Shown piece by piece: positions 57,330 to 64,000 of a stretch of 64,000 nt of DNA. This DNA is from Sceloporus undulatus (Eukaryota > Chordata > Lepidosauria > Squamata > Phrynosomatidae). The number at the start of each line of letters is the position of its first letter. Position 1 is the stretch's first letter. The stretch is taken from contig NC_056523.1 of assembly GCF_019175285.1 (NCBI RefSeq), positions 205,014,944 through 205,078,943 on the forward strand, given 5' to 3'. The notes under the pieces are model-generated. The model did no database searches. It was not told the DNA's origin and worked only from the letters and a program-made list of their open reading frames with translations. The position numbers and the translations under genes were made by a program.

Positions 57330-57651
57330 TAGAGAGATCATGTAGCACCTTTGAGGCTGACTGAAAGGAAGAAGTTGGCAGCATGAGCTTTCCTAGACTA
57401 AAGCCTACTTCCTCAGATGCATTTGGATATAATAATAATAATAATATAGAGAGATCTTGTAGCATCTTTGAGACTGACTGAAAGTAATTGGCAGCATGAC
57501 CTCAAAAGTGCTACAAGGTCTCTCTATATTATTATTATTATATCCAAATGCACCTGAGGAAGTAGACTGAAGTCCAGGAAAGCTCATGCTGCCCACTTGT
57601 TTCTTTCTTTCCGTCAGTCAGTGTCAAAGGTGCTACAAGGGCTCTCTCTGG
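57330..57651. mobile_element. Nested foldback element
   Basis: The outer arms pair: tagcacctttgaggctgact on the left and gtcaaaggtgctacaagg on the right, with gcatgagctttcctaga against aggaaagctcatgctgcc. A further partial copy in the middle (57440-57530) repeats the arm text. Confidence 0.8.
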
Positions 57652-57756
57652 TTACATAGTATATATAACAGGGGCTGCCTTGGCAAGGTTTCTTCCGGGG
57701 TGGTTCCTCCCTGGACGAGCCCCAAATGCCTCCCTGGCTCAGAGAGGGAGGGGCTC

Positions 57757-57781
57757 CCTGAGAGAGAGAGAGAGAGAGAGA
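57757..57781. repeat. (GA)n microsatellite
   Basis: Short ga run at the edge of the GC-rich island. Confidence 0.9.
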
Positions 57782-57839
57782 GAACCCGGATGCTCCGGCG
57801 TTCCATCGGAGCCCTTCACCCCCCTCCCCCCTCCCTTAC

Positions 57840-57911
57840 CGGTTTGGAACGTTGGCGCCGGTGAGTCTTGGCGCCGAAGGCTCGGCTCCGTAGCTCCCGC
57901 GGGTCACACAT
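57840..57911 (-). CDS. TOPORS: Candidate TOPORS first coding exon
   Basis: On the minus strand an ATG at 57911 opens MCDPRELRSRAFGAKTHRRQ, then RSKP, and runs in phase 0 into a good donor, AAACCG|gtaagg. The TOPORS last exon begins at an acceptor in phase 0 (TLASLTNP), so the two join in frame to give about 1010 residues, close to the human length. The basic RR/RS-rich character recalls the human N-terminus (RRRSRRVRLRG), but there is no clear residue match. A non-coding first exon or a different start is possible. Confidence 0.5.
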
Positions 57912-58168
57912 TGGGGAAGGCCAGAGGGAGGAGGGCCTCGCCGGGGAGGGAGGGAGGGAGAGCGGCACTCCAGGACGGCGGACAAGACCCCGCTGCCGCC
58001 GCCGCCCCACCGTTGGGGCTAGCGGCTTGCCTTCCCTGCTCCTTGCCCTACCCCGGCCGAACCGGATGCACAACCCCTTGGAAAGGGTCACGGGGCCCGG
58101 CTTCCGGGCTGATAGGGTGACAAATACAACAACAATAGTTGACAGGAGAACTAGAGCGCCACCTGGTT

Positions 58169-58393
58169 GCATCCACACTGGAGGAGTAATAACCCGGTTT
58201 GGTAGCGCTTTTAACTCTATCTGGCTCTTTGCTATGGAATTCTGGGAGTTGGAGTTTGTTGTGGGGCCCAGAGCGGAGCTTTGCTCCGCTCTGGGCCCAC
58301 AACAAACTCCAACTCCCAGAATTCCATAGCAAAGAGCCAGACAAAGAGTTGAAGCGCTACCAAACCGGGTTATTACTCTTCCAGTGTGGATGC
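58169..58393. mobile_element. Nearly perfect foldback MITE, 225 bp
   Basis: The arms meet at gagcggagctttgctccgct (58271-58290). The left arm reads ggtttggtagcgcttttaac, then tggaattctgggagttggag; the right arm is its inverse almost base for base. The outer ends are gcatccacactgg and ccagtgtggatgc. Confidence 0.9.
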
Positions 58394-58740
58394 AGCCTCT
58401 CTCTCTCCTTCCCTCCAGCTTTCCCAGCATCTTCTCCAGTGAGCCCTTCCTTCTCGTGATGCCTCAGTTTCGTCCGGCAGCTTTTAATCGTTAATCTTGA
58501 AACATTGCGTTTTCTATTTAATTAGCGTATTGTCCTATGTGTTGTCATATAAATATTGTGTAGACATGCAGCGTAATATGTGTTTATTTTACATACCAGT
58601 TCTGTTTTCAGCTGGGTTGTAACCCGCCTCCAGCCGTGAGGAGAGGCGGGCAAGAAATAAAATCATCATCATCATCATCTTCTTCTTCTTGCCATCCAGG
58701 GCGATTTCTGGCTTGACATCTCCAAGATCCCTGGGAGTGT
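58394..58740. other. Spacer, no gene recognised
   Basis: It ends with a LINE-like 3' tail (gtaacccgcctccagccgtg, about 58619) and a cat/ctt triplet run (58665-58690). Confidence 0.5.
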
Positions 58741-58888
58741 AATGGAGTCTCCTTCCGTGGAGGTCTTTAAACAGAGGCTGGATGGCCATCTGTCACTGAG
58801 GATGCTTTGATTGAGAGTTCCTCCATGGCAGGATGGGGCTGGACTGGATGGCCCTTGCGGTCTGTTCCAACTCTATGATTCTATGGTC
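58741..58888 (+). mobile_element. CR1 3' end fragment
   Basis: It reads tggaggtctttaaacagagg, then ctggatggccatctgtcact and ends attctatg. Confidence 0.85.
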
Positions 58889-59189
58889 CCTTGTTCTCCA
58901 CTGCTATGCTTAGATCCTGCAAATTCAAGCCTGTGGCCCCCTGACTGTCAGGAAGGAGCTGGCGCTGCTGTTGTGGGCCTCCAAGGCGCTTCCAACTTCA
59001 TGGCCATTCAAATGTTACAAGGAAGGCGTGTTTTATGTAATGCTCCCGCTCCTGAAGACTGAAGAAAGAGCTTGTTCTGAGCCCCCCGCATGAAGAAAGC
59101 TAGCATACAAGGGCTCCTTCAGGCCTTTCTACGGCTTCCCGAAAGAGAGGCCTGGTGGTGGCAATAGGCCATGAGTGCCCTTGCTCACA

Positions 59190-59350
59190 GGTACATTGCA
59201 GCTTGACACCACTTTAACTGCCATGGCTCTGTGCTACAGAGTCCTGGGATTTATAGTGCTGTGAGGCACCAGGGAAGGCTAAAGGCCTTGCAAAAAACTA
59301 CAAGCCCCAGGATTCCATAGGACGGAGCCACAGCACTTAAAGCGTCGTCA
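59190..59350. mobile_element. Foldback MITE
   Basis: The arms hold gacaccactttaactgccat and, inverted, ggagccacagcacttaaagc, with cctgggatttatag against ctacaagccccagg. Confidence 0.7.
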
Positions 59351-59390
59351 AACTGTATTTTTGTACACTGTACATGCACCCACAGTGCAT

Positions 59391-59585
59391 CCAGACTGGA
59401 GAAATAACCCGGTTTGGCACCGCTTTAACTTGTTGTCTAGCTCTTTGCTATGGAATTCTGAGAGTTGGAGTTTGTTGTGGGCTCTGTGCCCCACAACAAA
59501 CTCCATCTACCAGAATTCCATAGCCTTGAGCTAGACAGAGTTAAAGCGCTACCAAACCGGGTTATTTCTCCAGTCTGGATGCAGC
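59391..59585. mobile_element. Foldback MITE, close relative of 58169-58393
   Basis: The outer ends gcatccagactggagaaata and tatttctccagtctggatgc are perfect inverses, and the centre is ggctctgtgcc. Confidence 0.88.
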
Positions 59586-59811
59586 CTAGGACTGCAGGGC
59601 TGCTGAACCTGTCGTTCCTTCAGACTTGTGGACTTCAATTCCCACCAGCCTTTGCCTGAGGCCTGGCCGCGGAGGCTTCTGGGATTCGTAGTCTCCAGCA
59701 GGGCCTGAACGAGTGGCGACCTGAGCGTTCAAGAGGGGGCCATTTTGAGAGCCACTTAATCCTGAGGCGGCTACCAAGGTGGTAACTAGGGCCACCTCTG
59801 CTCCGAGGGCA
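59586..59811. promoter_or_regulatory. Probable SMIM27 promoter and 5' UTR
   Basis: This mostly repeat-free, moderately GC-rich sequence lies directly upstream of the SMIM27 start. It contains tggccgcggaggcttctggg and a YY1-like aaaatggcccc on the minus strand (59736-59746). Promoter activity is inferred from position. Confidence 0.45.
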
Positions 59812-59856
59812 ATGCTGCGAGTGAATTGGACCCCGCTGGAGTGGGCATACTCGCTG
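59812..59856 (+). CDS. SMIM27: SMIM27 exon 1, start of small membrane protein
   Basis: The ATG at 59812 opens MLRVNWTPLEWAYSL and runs in phase 0 into the donor CTG|gtaaga. Human SMIM27 (formerly TOPORS-AS1) begins MKPVSRRTLDWIYSV; the shared pattern is M..V...LxWxYS. It continues in exon 2 at 63350-63460 to a 51-residue single-pass membrane protein, against 55 in human. It lies head to head with TOPORS, as in mammals. The function is not established. The exon is too short to be found by ORF length. Confidence 0.87.
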
Positions 59857-59864
59857 GTAAGAGC

Positions 59865-60065
59865 CAGGTTGGCCCAGTGGCTTCAGTGCTGGACAGACAC
59901 TCTGGGGAGCAGGGTTCGAATTCTGCCCTTGGGTCATAAGTCACACTCTCTCAGCCTCAGAGGATGGCACAATGGCAAACCTCCTCTGAACATATCTTGC
60001 CAAGAAAAGCCCGCCACAGGGTCGCCTTAGGGACGCCAGAGGCAGGAAACAAAACAACAGCAACG
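59865..60065 (+). mobile_element. tRNA-derived SINE in SMIM27 intron
   Basis: It carries gggttcgaattctgcccttg (B-box region), ctctcagcctcagaggatgg and catatcttgccaagaaaagc. It begins just after the SMIM27 donor. Confidence 0.8.
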
Positions 60066-60346
60066 GCTAGTTTGGCACCACTTTAACCACGCTATGGGAT
60101 CCTGGGAATTGTACTTGTGCAAGTTATTGAGCTTTTTCTGTCAGGGAGCTCTGCAGCAAACTACAAATCCCAGGATTCCATAGCATGGAGGCAGGGCAAT
60201 TAAACAGCACTGGTTCTTCAATGTGGCAGCAGTCTGAACTTTGCGATATTAAAACCTGCTCAGGACACACACAGACACACATTCAGCCCTTCTGTGAGAG
60301 AGTTCTGGTGCCACAACAAAATACAAACCCCAGGATTCCCTAGCAT
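60066..60346. mobile_element. Foldback MITE copies, left part
   Basis: Arms such as ggcaccactttaaccacgct and ctacaaatcccaggattcca are inverted within 60066-60230. A second copy begins near 60300 and is split by the element at 60347. Confidence 0.65.
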
Positions 60347-60509
60347 CAGGGACGTAGCTAGGATTTTAGGAAGGGGGGGGTCCAGACTAAGTGCCACCAT
60401 TATAATGGGGCTTGAGTGCGGTGGCGCAGCAACACACACCATTCATTTTTCTAATGGAAGGGGGGGGGGGGCCGCCCCCCCCCCCCCCCCCCCCCTGGCT
60501 ACATCCCTG
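60347..60509. mobile_element. hAT-like MITE, sister of 27638-27793
   Basis: It has the same ends, cagggacgtagc and gctacatccctg, and is flanked by the direct repeat ctagcat (60340-60346 and 60510-60516). A G run and a C run in the middle may be poorly resolved. Confidence 0.85.
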
Positions 60510-60584
60510 CTAGCATAGAGCCATGACAGTTGAACTGGATTATTCCTGCAGTGCAGATGCAGCCTCGTGATGCTTTGTTCATGT

Positions 60585-60775
60585 TCCTTCATGACACCTG
60601 TGGACCTATGGCCACCCCATGCATTTTATAGGGTTTTCTTAGGCAAGGAATACTCAGAGGTGGTTTTGCCAGTTCCTTCCTCTGAATCGTAGTCTATAGT
60701 ACCTGATGTTTCCCATCCAATTATCAAACAGGGCTGACCCTGCTTGGCTTGCAAGATCAGAGGGGATCTCACGCT
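60585..60775 (-). mobile_element. 5S-rRNA-derived SINE
   Basis: The plus strand carries the inverse of the 5S head: cagggctgaccctgcttggc and gcaagatcagaggggatctc. The SINE body includes acctatggccaccccatgca. Confidence 0.75.
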
Positions 60776-61949
60776 TTGAGAATATTTTAATATCTGGATA
60801 TGGTGGTTCTGGCTTGTCTGTATGTTTGTTTGTCTTTGAGCTTGAATGCTAATGGTTAGTGTCTCTCAGGAAGCATTTCAGGATCCAGTCTTAGACTGTC
60901 CTGAGAGTTTAAGACGTGAGTCATCTGAGAAATATTTTAGGAACCATCATAGAGAATAATAATGAACGAATGATTTATTATGGCACATGGCCAGGAATAA
61001 TAATAATAATGTTTAATTTATATCCCACCTAAAAGCCTATCCATGGTGGAAAAGGTATGGAGCAAACAGCTAGTAGTACAGCCCTTTCTTCAGGTTTGGC
61101 CATTTGAAGACACCTGCCTCTCAGACTTTGAGGTATATATTTTATGGGGCTACCTGGAGCCGCATTTGCCCAGCAGAGCCCCTACAGTACCATTATATCC
61201 TAATTCTGTAGTGTAGGAACCAGTGCAGATTAGAACACGCATACCTCAATTAACAAAGTTTGTGCCAAAGAAGCTTCTTTTCACAAAGTCCTTTCATGGA
61301 AGCCCAGCCAAGCATCTCCTTTTCTTGACTAGCTGGAAGTTTTTTGTTTTAATTTCTTGCAACACTGGCATTAGGAGAGTGAAGGACTGGAGAAAGACAT
61401 TCAAGGTTGAGTTGTAGCTTTGCGTCTGCAATAAGCAGTGTATTAAAGTTTGACCTGGGAAAGAATGAGATTCTACCTTGCATACTGTAGCTGTTGCATG
61501 TGCTTACATACCCTGGCATGTAAACACAAGAAAAGTGGAGACTGTTGAAAGAAAACCAAAATGTCCCAAGATGCATTTTGGAAGAAGCTTTCCAAATGGT
61601 CTCTAGAAGATCCAGTGTTTTTGTTTACTTATACCAGGACTCACCTGACACTTGTTTAATTTCATGGGTGCATAATGTGTTTTGAATAAAAAGTCTGCTT
61701 GAACATGCTGAATTGCATTTCTTTTTTGTGGTGTAGGAACACACTCCTATTTTGTCCATGTTATTTCTACCTCTGGTGCCAAGATTTCTGTTTTAAGTAA
61801 AGCCCAGGAACACATCTACTTTCTTAAATGAGATATACCTGTAGTTGCAGTAGCTACTGCCCAGGGGTCCTTGGGAGAAACCATTTTATCCTGCTTGGAG
61901 ATCTGTGTCAAATACAAGTGTGTCAAATACAAGTGTATCTGAAACGTCA
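60776..61949. other. SMIM27 intron spacer, no gene recognised
   Basis: It contains a short LINE-like tail near 61000-61070 (aatttatatcccacct). No other feature was recognised. Confidence 0.5.
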
Positions 61950-63305
61950 TGCTATTGATTGAAGATAAGTTGAAATTTAATTTAAAGACAGAGATGCTCC
62001 TGTCAGTCAAAAGGTAGATCAGGAAATAGGGATTCAGCCTGTGTTGGATAGGGTTACACTCCCCGTGAAGATATATACTGTATACATTTGACTACGAGTC
62101 GACTTCATGTATAAGTTGAGGGCAGGTTTTGGGGCCAAAATTATGAATTTTGATAAGTCAAGGGTAAAACTTAGGGGCATGCAACAAAAGATGTAAAGAA
62201 TGAAGCAATGGAAAATGATGCCAAAGAATGCTTCTGTTTTCCTGTCCAAGCATTCAAAAAGGCCAGAAGCAGCATCACAGTGGAGAGAATAGAGGAGGTT
62301 GGTGCTTCTTTTAGGTTCTCCCAGAATGGACTAAGCTCTTACCGTTTGCCACTCTATTCAGAGAGGGAGATGGATCCTATTTTGAGTTAAGGTACAGCAC
62401 TTGCATTGACCTGTGGATAAGCCGACCCAGGTTTTTTAGGTCAAGTTTTGACTCAAATTTCTAGACTTATATGTGAATATATACAGTAGGTCTACAGCTT
62501 GGGTGTGCTCCTGGATTCAACTCTAAGCCTGTAAGCTAAGGTTTCAGAGGTGGCTACGAGTGCCTTTGCATAGGAAGAGCTTGTGTGCCGCCTGCACATG
62601 TTCTTTCAGGTATCAGATCTGGTCATGGCAACACATGCCTTAGTTACATACTGGTTGGATTACTGTAATACACTTCACATGAATACCTTTGAACAGCATT
62701 AGGAAACTTCAGTTGGTCCAAAGAGCTGCATCCAGACTGGTAACTGGGTCGCGTTATTGGAAACTCCCTTGTTACAACAGCTTCACTGGTTACTGGTTCA
62801 TTTCTGGGCACAATTCAAAAGTGCTGGTTTTGACCTACAAAGCCCTATATGGTTCAGTTTATTTGAAGGACCGTATTCTCTCTTACAAAGCAGCCCATCC
62901 TGAGATCTGCTGGGGAGGCTTTCCCTCTGCCCCACCACCTTCACAGGTACATATGTTGAGAACATAAGTGAGGGCCTTCTCAGTGGTTGCCCCTCAGGCT
63001 CTTGAGCTCTTTCTCAAGGGGAGTTACTGGCACCTTCCCTGCTTTCTTTTTGCTCACAAGTGAAGACTTTTCAGTTGACTGACAATCAGTCCCACCACAT
63101 AATGTGCTGGATCTTGCAAATTGTTGGGCTGGTGTGTGTATGTGTGTGTGTGTTTTAATGATATATGTTTTAAACATGTTTTAATCTTTTATCTCATTCT
63201 GACTTTTGTATCTGGTGGATTTTAATGCTTTTTAATTTGTTGCAAGCCACTCTGAGTCCTGAGCTGGGAAAAAGGTGGGATAGAAATAAATAAATAAATA
63301 AATAA
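61950..63305 (+). mobile_element. L2-like LINE 3' half, split by a MITE
   Basis: Fragments such as cagcctgtgttggatagggt match the LDGVTLP region of the L2 copy at 55700. LVQRAASRLVTGS and VLVLTYKALYGSVYLKDRIL lie near the C-terminus. The tail is gggatagaaataaataaata. It sits in the SMIM27 intron, on the same strand, and ends about 45 bases before exon 2. Confidence 0.8.
62076..62488. mobile_element. Tc1/mariner-type MITE inside the L2 fragment
   Basis: The ends tactgtatacatttgactac and gtgaatatatacagta are inverted repeats. Sub-terminal gtataagttgag and ctagacttatat are also inverted. It interrupts the L2 text between ccccgtgaag and the CTCCTGGATTC part. Confidence 0.7.
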
Positions 63306-63349
63306 TAGAACAGTAACAATGATGATGTTTTGCTATCTTCCTTTAACAG

Positions 63350-63460
63350 ATACTTCTCACCATTGTGTTGCTTTCATGGGGATATGTTATTTATGCAACA
63401 CGGATAGCAGCCAAATGGCAGCTGAGGGAGGACTATCCAATGCAAACGCAGAATCTTTGA
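63350..63460 (+). CDS. SMIM27: SMIM27 exon 2, membrane segment and C-terminus
   Basis: After the acceptor cttcctttaacag the frame reads ILLTIVLLSWGYVIYATRIA, then AKWQLREDYP and MQTQNL before TGA at 63458-63460. Human SMIM27 has VLLLAIVLISWGCIIYASMV, RRQLRKKYP and ends NENL. The hydrophobic stretch is a single membrane helix and the tail is charged. Phase 0 joins exon 1 exactly, giving 51 residues. Confidence 0.92.
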   Translation: MLLTIVLLSWGYVIYATRIAAKWQLREDYPMQTQNL

Positions 63461-63761
63461 GTCAAACCATGGCAGAGACCTTCTACAGCCATGTACAAAT
63501 GTCAAGGCATTTAGGATGGTTTCAGCCATAGTCTATAAAAATCTGAAATCAAGGGTTGAAAGAGATTTACAAAACTGTGATAACAGCACCGAGATCTCAT
63601 GGCAAGAACCCAACATAACATGACCATCTTCTCTGAAGAAAACTTCAATGGACTTAACTCCATTTGCTCCAACTGTTATGACAATTTAGAGATAAGATGA
63701 CAAAAGTTGGCATCCTAAAAGAGCTATTCCTGAGAAAACTCCACCAGTCTTGCACATCTAG

Positions 63762-63940
63762 AATAAACAAGAGTCATATATGCAGAGGTCACCTGTTAAT
63801 TCTGTGTTTAAACATTACACAATGTTATTTTACTGTCAAAGTAAGAAATTCTAAGTCAACAACTATGCAACTATAACTTTAGCTGAATTTGTTGCAAGAA
63901 AACTACACGCACATAAAGGATTTAATGGTACAGAAATAAA
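63762..63940 (+). terminator. Candidate SMIM27 polyadenylation signals
   Basis: AATAAA occurs at 63762-63767 and 63935-63940, 300 and 475 bases after the stop codon. Which one is used, if either, cannot be told from sequence. Confidence 0.4.
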
Positions 63941-64000
63941 GAATATTTTGATACCTGAAAGAGTCAGGATTTGCAGTATGGTATTAACTAATGTTTACAT

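Larger units (their letters stand above)
57680..58110. promoter_or_regulatory. GC-rich CpG-dense island, likely TOPORS promoter region
   Basis: The segment is much richer in G, C and CpG than its surroundings and contains a minus-strand donor (CCG|gtaagg at 57840) and a plus-strand donor-like gtgagt (57861). It is unmarked by repeat text except the GA run. Assignment to TOPORS rests on strand, order and the candidate exon. Confidence 0.55.

Noticed and set aside
57586-58120. Plus-strand coding exon in the GC-rich island (for example MLRRSIGALHPPPP)
   Set aside because: It does not match SMIM27, whose exon 1 is found at 59812 with matching residues and phase. The plus-strand gtgagt there may be chance or non-coding.
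63319-63531. A 70-codon plus-strand frame beginning MMMFCYLPLTDTSHH
   Set aside because: It is another frame over SMIM27 exon 2; the conserved protein is read from the acceptor at 63350 in a different frame.

Overview
The window is nuclear DNA from a squamate reptile, most likely a lizard. The reasons are spliced vertebrate genes, a dense mix of CR1, L2-like, L1 and R4/RTE-like LINEs, tRNA-derived Sauria-type SINEs, 5S-rRNA-derived SINEs and many short inverted-repeat DNA transposons. Three host genes are recognisable, in the order known from human 9p21. RIGI (DDX58) is on the minus strand with coding exons 1-3 at 11420-11525, 2630-2758 and 1660-1838; its remaining exons lie left of the window. 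TOPORS is on the minus strand with its large last coding exon at 47660-50620 and a candidate first exon at 57840-57911. The microprotein gene SMIM27 is on the plus strand, with exons at 59812-59856 and 63350-63460.

Left part (1-11.5 kb): bases 1-3092 hold a CR1 3' end and RIGI exons 3 and 2. A 25-N gap follows. From 3118 to about 11.2 kb the sequence is full of one-base insertions and deletions. It contains the body of a CR1 LINE (about 3240-6170) and then a second, damaged copy of 1-3092 (about 5701-9235), including damaged copies of both RIGI CARD exons. This looks like a gap filled with unpolished long-read sequence that was not collapsed with the flanking contig, rather than a real gene duplication. 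RIGI exon 1 is clean. Just upstream of it lie two IRF/ISRE-type GAAA repeats and a CCAAT box, which fits an interferon-inducible promoter.

Middle part (11.8-47 kb): this is repeat-rich spacer. It holds SINEs, foldback MITEs, an R4/RTE-like fragment, an almost full-length but broken L2-like LINE with repeated 5' units, a 5'-truncated L1, and a GC-rich minisatellite inside an SVA-like composite. It also holds a processed pseudogene of B3GAT3, two LTR-element fossils, an 86-bp minisatellite and a 155-bp minisatellite of about 23 units.

Right part (47-64 kb): TOPORS is intact in its last exon. About 2.1 kb covering the 5' half of that exon, its splice acceptor and flanking intron is tandemly repeated at 51660-54222 as a decayed copy, which was later split by an L2-like insertion. 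L2-like fragments, foldback MITEs and a GC-rich island lie between TOPORS and SMIM27. TOPORS and SMIM27 are head to head, as in mammals.

The genes do not form an operon-like unit. RIGI is a cytosolic RNA sensor, TOPORS a nuclear ubiquitin/SUMO E3 ligase, and SMIM27 a small membrane protein; they are linked only by conserved synteny. I saw no CRISPR array, tRNA gene or rRNA gene. I did not find a convincing new molecular system. The most valuable observations are the hidden SMIM27 exons, the RIGI promoter elements, the TOPORS partial duplication and the probable assembly redundancy at RIGI.
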